Positions 45,001 to 53,500 of a stretch of 64,000 bases of DNA are shown here, piece by piece (position 1 is the stretch's first letter; each line of letters begins with the position of its first letter). Under the pieces are notes generated by a model. It was not told the origin of the DNA and made no database searches. It was given only the letters and a program-made list of their open reading frames with translations. The stretch covers positions 1 through 64,000 of the forward strand of contig NZ_JAMQAW010000066.1 of the NCBI RefSeq assembly GCF_023701525.1. Direction: 5' to 3'. Source of the DNA: Streptomyces albipurpureus. Lineage in GTDB: Bacteria > Actinomycetota > Actinomycetes > Streptomycetales > Streptomycetaceae. Position numbers and translations under genes: made by a program.

Positions 45001-46485
45001 CCCGCTCCCGGTATGGGCAACATCTGGCGGCACACCGAGCCGGGCGAGATCTCCCGATCCATCTACGTCACCGACTTCACCGGGCGCCACCCGGTTCCCC
45101 CGGCGCACCGGGTCCCCCAGCCGGGTGGACTGCCCGCGGGAGCCTTCCGTATCCGGCTGGCCTACTGGATGGACTACCACCAGGAGTACAAGGGGGTGGA
45201 TCTGAACGGACCAGGCACCGCGGACAACGTCCCGTACAAGGTCGACGTGCAGTTCGACGGCGGTGGTGGGACATCGGCCAACTCCAGCTGGCACCCCGAC
45301 AGCGAGGTGCTGCCGGAGAACCTGCTGCCGGCCAGCCAGGGCACCCACCCGACACTGGCGGATCTGGTCAGGGCCGCCACCGACGATCCGAACGACGGCC
45401 GGCTGTCCACCTTCAAGGTGATCCGGGCCGTCAGCGACGTGGAGTCGATCGGATACTACGACGTGCTCAACTCCTATGACAGCGCCTTCCTCTCGGGCGG
45501 CCTGTTCCACTGGACGATGGGCCCCACCGCTGTGCCCGGCGAGAACTATCCGGTGGTCGCGAACGCGCCCACCCCCACCCCCGCACCGGTGGACAGCTGG
45601 GGAGTCCGCCGGGGCGAGATGTGGGCCTTTCTGGCACTCCTCAAGTTCCGCCACCCCGCCACCTACCAGAAGCACTTCGGCGCTACCGGGATCAACCCCG
45701 CTCAGACGTGGGGGGCCGACGCCATCTGGGACGAGACCGGACGGGTGTACGTCTCCAGCGCACAACAGGACACCGAGACCGGTTCGGTGGCCGTTCCCCG
45801 GACGGTCCTTGAGTACAACCGCTTCCGCGGCTGGCACTGGTACTACCGCCTGTGCATGGCCTTCCGGGCCGAAGACGCCTTCCGCCGGGAGATGTGGGGT
45901 GCCACCCGCCAGCGCGTCGCCGATGTGCTGAGCGTCTCCTGGCCCCAGACAGCCCAGGTGGCCAACGCGGACCTTGAGGACATCACGGAGCCCGACGGCA
46001 CCACCAGACGCCCCACCATCGGCGAGGTGTTCACCTCCGAACGCGCCATCGGGCTGATCGTGCGGTGGCATGTCAACCGGCCCGCCTTCATCGTCCGCAG
46101 CACCGAGGAGGGAGACACCGACGTTCCGCGCGCCGGCAAGAAACTCCAGAGCGCGCTCCAGTGGGCCCGTGCCCATTGCGGTACGAACGCCGATCTGGCG
46201 CAGCCCCCGGCCGAATGGAGCCATGCGGAGGAGCAGTGGCTGATCGCCGGAATGATGGACAGCGTGCCGAACAACGACTTCGGCGTCACCGTGGCGTCCG
46301 TGAACGACTGGCCCGCCGAGAACAGCCCGAACCACTGGACCCTGCCGATCAACCAACTCCCCCTCGCCGACCCGCCCACGGCCCCCGATCCCCGGCGCGA
46401 GAACAGCGAGCGCCAGCTCCGCACCGACCGGGACAGTTTCCGGTTCGACGCGACGGACCTGCCCTGGACCGGCACCCCGCACTGA
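42076..46485 (+). CDS. Giant protein A: degenerate PhoD-like phosphatase + peptidoglycan-binding + lysozyme-like C-terminus
   Basis: The 1469-residue protein has no signal peptide. Residues 20-140 look like the beta-sandwich of PhoD phosphatases, and 150-640 follow the PhoD-like metallophosphatase. Ligand motifs are altered: HGSC-type became HGGARRP (about 159), GDQIYADD became GDQITAAD (about 200), the DDHEVTDDW motif became GEHDISPGW (about 363) and GDVHYGF became GGSGHAF (about 579). Around 845-915 a PG_binding_1-like repeat (THVRDLQNDLAELGF) occurs. Residues 1115-1145 (VSDVESIGYYDVLNSYDSAF) recall a lysozyme-like active-site helix with a Glu. TTG 42076 is chosen for GGGGGAA upstream; GTG 42019, GTG 42097 or TTG 42121 are alternatives. 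It is first of five co-oriented genes. Function unknown. Confidence 0.8.
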   Translation: MSEQNLHVSTGASDSLATASPLVVAGPVLRRVDDQGVTVFVVTREPRQVVVEVIPGSGPADAAPLLAGTAATVALGGHAHAVAVTATVTAQGAPLEPGTTYRYRVGFTAAGSARQDLMAAGVAAATPELARELFCYPAPAPQLPSFVTAPATADGLRVLHGGARRPHASGPDMLAHADTVIERSLASADSRRRPHLLLLHGDQITAADVADTTLSMVRSAVATLGIRDDVLPGTAAQQPGALGPGTRAALCESIRLPTPAPNHLLSFAEYAAMQLMMWTDTLWPAEPPAVETVHPDPGWASFPAPLRARILAGKPYQPTAAQRPLADRLAAWRDQTAALRSFRSGLPAVRRVLANVPVLTGLGEHDISPGWNGGTAQSTALLTDTTGRRVVQNALAAHAVLRAWGNTPEQFTGASSPGRLLLDALSGWLRSTARGEDAQSAAIAARAGVPDTTLTRPSGALDYHYLMTGRGWQLLVLDVATRRSLAVVGEDRRPVGDGALDTMLDLLPEARPDTLTLVASAVPLHRVRHSDDRTVATDQTGSWAADSAGYHYALNRLATRRVPAGADRVRRRQLLVLAGGSGHAFADTIRLSAERAYRTPGSPASQPVPGEATIGHLVAGALLGAGPADLALHSAGYTNAEGTSGRRRWVGWDDPAPAVTAGVQLREEGLTPIPWQVTGHPQVGEMDALRRLARRPEWYVDVTPTVSAPGDSESAPRPGTPLPVETVVEDEGIVDEDGNPAVVSRVTAQTFVDSILNHRRYRAAWSPGSQLVGRESLSEVSLTFIPERQVAVQAVHFAIQHLADTTIAPYSAFPVVLDRRQSLYVPGLYASLALRRGDRDPHNGANGVYAGANCTAGTHVRDLQNDLAELGFAIVRGDLAGVFGHHTEWGVREFQTYAQYRTVAHEPEVSNPPARYVARLSAATVADDQWYAGPVSGVVNDQTRWAIALWKRERWRCPVVVEAFVGGTNAAHSHNPAPGMGNIWRHTEPGEISRSIYVTDFTGRHPVPPAHRVPQPGGLPAGAFRIRLAYWMDYHQEYKGVDLNGPGTADNVPYKVDVQFDGGGGTSANSSWHPDSEVLPENLLPASQGTHPTLADLVRAATDDPNDGRLSTFKVIRAVSDVESIGYYDVLNSYDSAFLSGGLFHWTMGPTAVPGENYPVVANAPTPTPAPVDSWGVRRGEMWAFLALLKFRHPATYQKHFGATGINPAQTWGADAIWDETGRVYVSSAQQDTETGSVAVPRTVLEYNRFRGWHWYYRLCMAFRAEDAFRREMWGATRQRVADVLSVSWPQTAQVANADLEDITEPDGTTRRPTIGEVFTSERAIGLIVRWHVNRPAFIVRSTEEGDTDVPRAGKKLQSALQWARAHCGTNADLAQPPAEWSHAEEQWLIAGMMDSVPNNDFGVTVASVNDWPAENSPNHWTLPINQLPLADPPTAPDPRRENSERQLRTDRDSFRFDATDLPWTGTPH

Positions 46486-46600
46486 TGAGTACGGCACGCC
46501 AGCCGGCACCTTGCCCGGCCCGCCGTTCCGCCCCGCACCCGGTTCCCGGTGCCGCCGCCACCGGGACACACCTCCGACCTGCCGTCAGGACGATGCCGCC

Positions 46601-49600
46601 ATGGGCGAAACCCACCACCAGGCCCTCCCCCGAGACCCCCGCCACGAGCGCGACCTCCTCGAACGCGTCTGGCGCGAGATCCAGTCTCTCGTACGCCCGC
46701 TGCTCGAAGCCGCGGGCGACCCGGGCCGCCGCCACGCCCTCACCGAGGAGCTGGGCTGGGACCTCGTCGCGCTCGGCGAGCAGCTGAGGATCGGCGATCC
46801 GGCTCGGCTGGAGGAGCAGTTCGACGCCTGGCTCGCCGCGCTCAAGGCCGCTTACGCCGAACTGGACCGCCAACTCGCGGCCGGACTACCCGGCTCCCTG
46901 GAGGAGGTCAAGGAGCGGGCCGAGCAGGCGGGGAAGGCAGCGGGGGCGCTGAAGGCGCTGCCGCCGGTGTGGCAGGCGTCGGCTCCGGACCCCCGGCTGC
47001 TGCCCGCGCTCGGCGAGGATCTGGTCAGCCATCTGGCGGTTCGCTACCTGAGCACCCGCACCCCCGCGCTCTACCACGCCCTGGTACTGCTGGGACTGGT
47101 CGAGCAGGCCGGGCCGCTGCCCACCCGTGAGCCGATGCCAGGTCCGCCCCAGGTCCCCGTACGGCTGGCCGTCTCCCGCGACCGGCTGCGCCCCGATCGG
47201 ATCAGACGGCTGCTCACCGAACCGGAGGTACTGCTGGGCGAGCTGTACCCATGGCGCGGCGACCTCACCAACCAGGAAGCGGACGCCACCGCCGCATTGC
47301 TCTTCCCCCGGATCGCGGCCCTGCTCAACGCCCTCGGGCTGGACGCGGGGTACGGGGCCGTGCCGGGCATCGGGCCCGTACAGAGTGCCGCGAGCGCCGA
47401 GCTGACGTCCCGGATGCTGGGGATCTCCGGCGGAGTGGGGCAGGGCTCCGGGCGCGTCGAGTGGGGCGCTGGGATCGCCCTCTCTCCGAAGGACCGGGGC
47501 GGGCTCGGTGTGGTCGTACTGCCCTGGGGCGAGCTGGGGCTGTCCGCAGCTGCGGGCGGCTGGAACATCGCCATGGAACTGGCGGGCGGTACGGCAGGTT
47601 TCGCCTGGGGGCCACAGGGCCTGGTCATGGTGGACGGGCCACCGGACGTACGGTTCGCGCTGACCGCCGATCGCCGGGGCGCCACCGGCGAGCCGGCCTG
47701 GACGTTCGGCGCGCCCACCGGCACCCGGGTCGAACTCGGGCGGTTGTCGGCCAAGGCGTTCGCCGAGTTCGGCGGGGACGGGGACGCTCGGGCCGACTGG
47801 GGGTTGTCGTTCGACGCGGCGGAGGGCGCGGTGCGGATCGCCCCTTCCCAGGGGGATGCCGACTCCTTCCTCCGCCGTATCCTGCCCGACCAGGGCCTGG
47901 TGGTGCCCTTTGACCTCGGTCTCGCCTGGAGTCGCCGCAACGGGCTGGCCCTCACCGGGCGCGCCGGTCTCGAAACCAGCCTGCCGCTGCATATCGCGCT
48001 CGGGCCGCTCACCATCGACCAGCTCCATCTGGCCCTGCGCGTCGGCACCCCGGAGGCCGGGCCCGCCGACCCCGTCGCCACCGTGGAGGCGTCCGTCAGC
48101 GCGCGGCTCGCGCTCGGCCCGGTTCTCGCATCGGTCGAACGCCTCGGACTGAAGACCTCGGTGGCCTTCCCACCCGGTGGCGGCAACGCCGGCCCGATGC
48201 ACCTCACCACGGGTTTCAAACTGCCCAGCGGTATCGCACTGTCCGTGGACAGTGATCTGGTCAGTGGCGGCGGCTATCTCTCCATCGACCAGGAACGCGG
48301 CAGCTACGCCGGCGCGGCGCAGCTGCGCGTCATGAACTACCAGCTCTCCGCGGTCGGGCTGCTGAACACCCGTCAGGCCGATGGCCGTCCGCTGCGCGAC
48401 AAGGCCGGCCGGGACATCTTCTCGCTGCTCGTCATCGCCTCCGGTATCGCACCCGCACCGCCCAGCCCCGGCTTTGCCCTGGAGGGCCTGGGGGTCCTGG
48501 TCGGGCTGCACCGCGCGGCGGACGCGGACGCACTGCGCGCGGGGGTGCGGACCAAGGCGCTGGACTCCGTGCTGTTCCCCGCCGACCCGGTCGCCAACGG
48601 CCCGCAGATCGTCGCCTCCCTGTCCCAGCTCTTCCCGGTCGCCCCCGACCGCTACCTCCTCGGGCTGATGGCCAGGATCACCTGGGGACCGCGTACTCCC
48701 GACCGAAGCAGCCCGTCCGCGCCCGCGAAGGCGCTGGCGGTCGCTGACCTCGCCCTCTTCGTGGAGCTGCCGGCGCCGGTGCGGATCGGGCTGCTGGCCC
48801 GGGTCACCATCACCCTCCCGGCGCCCATAGCGCCGGTGGTGGTGCTGCGGATGGACGCGGTCGGCCTGGTCGACCTGGGCCGCAAGGAGGCGTCACTCGA
48901 CGCCAGTCTGGTGGAGTCCTCGGTGGCGGGCTTCCCGGTGACGGGCGATATGGCGCTGCGCGCCTCGTGGGGCGCGAAGCGGGAGTTCACCCTCTCCATC
49001 GGCGGTTTCCATCCGCGTTTCACCGGGCGGCCCAAGAACTTCCCCGCGCTGCGACGCGTCGCGATCTCGCTCGCCAAGGGTGACAACCCCCGGGTCCGGG
49101 TCGAGGGCTATCTCGCCGTCACCTCCAACACCGTGCAGCACGGTGCGCAGGTGGATGTGAAGGTGGAGAAGGCCGGGTTCACGGTGCTCGGGCGGCTCGG
49201 GTACGACGCGCTGATCCAGTTCTCGCCGTTCGGTTTCATCGTGGACATCCACGCGTCGGCGTCGGTCAAGCGCGGCTCCAGGACGCTCCTCGCGATCGAT
49301 CTCGCCCTTCAGCTGTCCGGGCCGAGTCCCTGGCACGCCAAGGGCCGTGCGCGGATCAAACTGTGGTTCGTCTCGGTCTCGGTCGGCTTTGAGATCACTG
49401 CGGGGCGCTCGGGTCCCAAGGTGCTGCCCGAGCCGGTGGACCCGACCGAGGCGGTGCTCACCGCACTCGCCGATCCAGCGGCCTGGTCGACGGTGCCGCC
49501 CGCTGGGCAGGGCGTGGTGTCCCTGCGGCAGACGTCGCCGGGGCCCGGCGAGGTGCTGGCCCATCCGCTCGGCGGTCTGACCGTTGCCCAGCAGGTGCTG

Positions 49601-50548
49601 CCGCTGGGTCTGGCGGTACGCCGGATCGGCACCGATCCGCTGGCCGCGCCCACGTCGTACGACATCGCCGCGGCGGCCTGCGGCGAGGGCGCGGCCCGGA
49701 CGGATGCCGAGTTGGGCGAGGCGGTGCGGGACTGGTTCGCGCCCGCCCAGTACAGGGAGCTGGCCGACGCGGCAAAGCTCAGCAGTGCTTCGTTCGAGCA
49801 GTTGCGCTCGGGCGTCGGGATCAGTATCGGGAAGCTGCGGGCCGGGACGGGGAAGGGGCCGGGACCCGCGGGCGGCACCGAGCGGGCGGCGTATGTGACC
49901 CTGGGATACGAGCCGATCATCGTGGACGGACCCGGGGTGGTGACGGCCGCTTCGGCGGCTGCCGGCGGCGCCCGGGCGGGGGCTCGGCACGGGCAGGCGG
50001 CGGAGCCGGTGGGCGACGGCGCCGCGGGCTCCGACGCCGGGTCCGGCGCACCCGGAGCACGCGCGTCGAAGCTCCCGGCAACCGAGTCACTGGCACCTGG
50101 GTCCCTGTTCGCACTGGCGGGTTTCGGGCCCGCGGCGCGCGCCCGGACCGGCTCTCGCTTCCGGCCGACTGCGGCGGGGATCGCCGTGGGCGGTCACACC
50201 TGGCAGGTCGGTACGGCCGGGTCGGCCGAGATGGGTCAGTCGCGCGCACCCGCAGGAGACAGTGCGGGAGACAGCGGGGGGCGACGCCCACCGGCCATGG
50301 ACGGCACGGACACAGCGTCGGGGAGCGTAGCTCACGCGGCCGGCACCGCCGCCGGGGGCGGTGTGCAGGGAGTCGTCACCGACACCGCAGACAGCTATGT
50401 GGAGGCGTGGGACAGGGCGGTAGCGCTGCAGGAGGCCCGCCCGGCCGACTGGCCGACCGCGGTCCGGGCACCTGGCCGGGCACCGCGCGTCGCCGCGGTC
50501 ACCGCGGCCTGCGGCGCCCCGGTCTCCCTGGCAGGCGGCACCCGATGA
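46601..50548 (+). CDS. Giant protein B: DUF6603-like beta-rich protein
   Basis: The 1315-residue protein has a helical N-terminus (RHERDLLERVWREIQSLVRPLLEAA, residues 10-35), a second helical part to about 200, then a long beta-rich region (about 290-960) of repeating amphipathic strands: GVVVLPWGELGLSAAAGGW, FALEGLGVLVGLHRAADADALRAG, YLLGLMARITWG, FTLSIGGFHPRF. This pattern fits DUF6603, a very large predicted beta-structure of unknown function. From about 1100 a Gly/Ala/Pro-rich linker leads to a short C-terminal helix (SYVEAWDRAVALQEARP). There is no signal peptide or membrane helix. The ATG at 46601 has AGGA 10 bases upstream, 115 bp after gene A. It overlaps gene C by ATGA. Confidence 0.75.
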   Translation: MGETHHQALPRDPRHERDLLERVWREIQSLVRPLLEAAGDPGRRHALTEELGWDLVALGEQLRIGDPARLEEQFDAWLAALKAAYAELDRQLAAGLPGSLEEVKERAEQAGKAAGALKALPPVWQASAPDPRLLPALGEDLVSHLAVRYLSTRTPALYHALVLLGLVEQAGPLPTREPMPGPPQVPVRLAVSRDRLRPDRIRRLLTEPEVLLGELYPWRGDLTNQEADATAALLFPRIAALLNALGLDAGYGAVPGIGPVQSAASAELTSRMLGISGGVGQGSGRVEWGAGIALSPKDRGGLGVVVLPWGELGLSAAAGGWNIAMELAGGTAGFAWGPQGLVMVDGPPDVRFALTADRRGATGEPAWTFGAPTGTRVELGRLSAKAFAEFGGDGDARADWGLSFDAAEGAVRIAPSQGDADSFLRRILPDQGLVVPFDLGLAWSRRNGLALTGRAGLETSLPLHIALGPLTIDQLHLALRVGTPEAGPADPVATVEASVSARLALGPVLASVERLGLKTSVAFPPGGGNAGPMHLTTGFKLPSGIALSVDSDLVSGGGYLSIDQERGSYAGAAQLRVMNYQLSAVGLLNTRQADGRPLRDKAGRDIFSLLVIASGIAPAPPSPGFALEGLGVLVGLHRAADADALRAGVRTKALDSVLFPADPVANGPQIVASLSQLFPVAPDRYLLGLMARITWGPRTPDRSSPSAPAKALAVADLALFVELPAPVRIGLLARVTITLPAPIAPVVVLRMDAVGLVDLGRKEASLDASLVESSVAGFPVTGDMALRASWGAKREFTLSIGGFHPRFTGRPKNFPALRRVAISLAKGDNPRVRVEGYLAVTSNTVQHGAQVDVKVEKAGFTVLGRLGYDALIQFSPFGFIVDIHASASVKRGSRTLLAIDLALQLSGPSPWHAKGRARIKLWFVSVSVGFEITAGRSGPKVLPEPVDPTEAVLTALADPAAWSTVPPAGQGVVSLRQTSPGPGEVLAHPLGGLTVAQQVLPLGLAVRRIGTDPLAAPTSYDIAAAACGEGAARTDAELGEAVRDWFAPAQYRELADAAKLSSASFEQLRSGVGISIGKLRAGTGKGPGPAGGTERAAYVTLGYEPIIVDGPGVVTAASAAAGGARAGARHGQAAEPVGDGAAGSDAGSGAPGARASKLPATESLAPGSLFALAGFGPAARARTGSRFRPTAAGIAVGGHTWQVGTAGSAEMGQSRAPAGDSAGDSGGRRPPAMDGTDTASGSVAHAAGTAAGGGVQGVVTDTADSYVEAWDRAVALQEARPADWPTAVRAPGRAPRVAAVTAACGAPVSLAGGTR

Positions 50549-53500
50549 GCGATCGGACCACCGAGGCCGGTGACGGCGCGGCAAGCGGCCGGACCAGCAC
50601 CTCCGGGGAATCCTCGGCGAGCGACGCGACCACGACGACCGGCACGAATCTCGCGACAGACAGGAACATGACCCCAGACGCACACAACACATCGGATACG
50701 AGCCGCGCTTCGCGGGCGAGCACGGCGACCGGTGAGACCACGGCCTCGGGCGGTCTCCGGTTTCTGCCATGGGTGAGGGACGGGCTCGTGGGCGGCCTGT
50801 CCGAAGCGGGCGAGGGAACCGGCCCGGCTCGCGCCCGGGCCGGGGTGAAGGTCGGTCTGACCGTCGCCCGGAGTGTCGACGGAGGTACGGCGGCCCAACT
50901 CGCCGTGCCCCCGGTCACCGTGACGCTGCTTGGGCCAGGCGATGTCACCGGCCTGGACGCGGCGCAGATCATCCGCGCCTTCCCCGAGCCCGGGACGGAA
51001 GGAGTGGAGACCACCGGTTTTGCCTCCGTCGAGTTCGACCGGCCCGACCTGCCGTGGATGTTCTCGCCCGGTGGCCCCGACGCCCGGGGGCGGCTGCGCC
51101 CCTGGCTCGTCCTGGTGGTCGTGGCCGAGGAAGCGGCGGTCTTCGCGCCCCCGGCGGCCGAGGGTGCGCTGCCGTCGCTGACCTGCCCGGTCAGTTCACT
51201 GCCCGATCTCGCGCACTCCTGGGACTGGGCGCACGCCCAACTCGTCACCGCCGAGGGCACCGATCCGCTCGATGTGCTCGGCGGCCCGTCAGAGCTCTCG
51301 CTTTCGCGGATCATCTGCCCCACGCCACTGGCCGGCGCCACCCGGTATGTCGCCGCGCTGGTGCCCGCGTACGAGGCTGGGCAACTGGCCGGTCTCGGAC
51401 TACCGCTCGGCGGCCACGCCACCGGGCCGCTCACCGACGCCTGGAAGGGCACGGCGGGCAAGGTCACCCTGCCCGTCTACCACACCTGGCGTTTTGGTAC
51501 GGGCCAGAGCGGTGACTTCGAGTACCTGGCCCGGAAGCTGAGTGCCCGTGCGTTTCCCGAAGCGGGCTCGCGGCCGCTGGACCTCTCACGGGCGGGGGTG
51601 CTGCCGCTCACCCCGGGCGCCCCCGATGCCACCGGCTGGCTCGGCAGCGCGCTGCGCGCTCCGGGGCCGCGTCCGCCCTGGCCCATCGGCCCCGCCTGGC
51701 GTGCTGCGATGCGGGTGCGGTTCTCCCCGGCGACCGACCGACTGCCACCGCCCCTGTACGGCGCCGCGTATCTGGGCACTCAAGGCCCTGTCACGCTGCC
51801 CCCGGACGGGGCCGGGCCCAGTTGGCTGACCGCCGTCAATCTGGAGCCGCAGCACCGGGCGGTGGCGGCGCTGGGGGCCCGGATCATCCAGAACCACCAG
51901 GAAGATCTGGTGGCGGCGGTACAGGAGCAGGCCGCCGCCCTACGGGAGGCCAACGGCTTGCTGGGCCTTGCCCGGCTCGCACGGGGTGCGGGCTCCGCCC
52001 TGCACCGCCGTCGGATCGCCCGGACTTCGTCGGGCGGCGCGGCGCTGGCGCCTGGGATGGTGGCGGACACCGCCCCCGGTGAGCCCGGGGACGCGGGGCT
52101 CGCCTCCCCGGGTGCCACCCGCGCCTTCGGGGACGCCGAACTGCTCGCCCTCACCCGGCCCGTGCACGATCTGGTCGATGCTCCCCAGGGCACACCCGCC
52201 CGCCCGCAGGGCGCGGCCGGAGTGTCGGAGCTGGGTCAAGCAGCGCAGGAGCGCGACGGCCATGCCGCCATGGCCGCGCGGAGCCTGGCCGAACTGGTCG
52301 ATGGCAACCCGGGCGTCGCCGCCGCGACGACCACCGCCTTTCGCCGCACCGCCCGCAGCGCGCCGGGCCCGCAGGGAGCGGGCACTCCCCCGGCCGACGC
52401 CGGCGCGGCCGTCACCGCGCTGGCCACCGGCGCCGCCACCCCCGTACCCCCCGCTCAACTGCCCACCGGCGCGGTGTCGGACTCGGTGCTGCGGGACGCG
52501 GTCGGGAACCCGCTGCCGCTGGAGCGGCTCAGCGCCGCCTTCCTCAGCTCGGCGGATCCCTGGTGGCTGACCCCGCCGCCACCGCCACCGGGACCGGTGA
52601 CGCTGTGGCCGCTCGCCGCCTCCTCCGCACCGGCCTTCGTCGGCGACCGGCTGTTCCAGTTCGTGGGCACCAACTCCGGTCTGAGCGACTCCAGTTCGCT
52701 GTTCGAGCTGGTGCCGATGGGCACGGAGGGCGAGCGGGTGTGGCGCGACCACTGCGTTCCCGAGGTCTATACCAGTCCCTCGTTCACGGGTGGTCTTGCG
52801 GTCGTCCCGGGCCAGCGCCGGGTGTTCAGTGTGAAGGTGGTCGGCCTTGGTTGGCGCGAACTGGCCGAGCGGCGCTGGGACGGCGACCGCTGGATCTGGG
52901 TGGCGCACCCGATGCCGGACGGCAGGAGTCCGCACTTCCACGCCGGACCGGCAATCGCGGGCGACAGTCTCTGGATCACCACGGCGCAACTGGGCCTGGC
53001 ACAGCTGAATCTGAGCACCGGCGAGTGGACCCAGCACGGCGATCCGGGTTATGGCGTCCTCAGCTATCTGTCCGGTACCCCGGCGCCCATGCCGAGCGGA
53101 CGTCAGACCTATGTGATGACCACTCACGGCGGACTCTACGAGCGCCGGATCACCTCCAGCGGCATTGGGGAGTGGCACTCCGTACCCACGCCGCCGTCCG
53201 CTCAGCTCCAGTCCATCGTGCCCAACGGCTCGACTGGTATCAGGGCGCTGGGCAACGACGGTCAGCTGTGGGAGTACCGGCCGGGTCTGACCCCGCTGTG
53301 GCGTTCCTACCCCAGGCCACTGGGTGTCGACATCACCGCGATCGCGGCTCCCTCCGGCGAGTACCAGCAGGTCACCCTCGCGAACGGCGCCTGGGCGCAG
53401 GGCCGGAACCTCTCGGCCTCCCCCGCCTGGACGGTGTATCGCTGGGCCGACCGTCCGGCCCACCGTGGCTTCCCGCCCACGCAGGACCCCCAGGCCCCGG

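Noticed and set aside
44575..48511. Long - strand open frames (about 540-660 codons) inside genes A and B
   Set aside because: GC-rich third positions of the + strand genes create stop-free antisense frames. No domain or ribosome site supports them.
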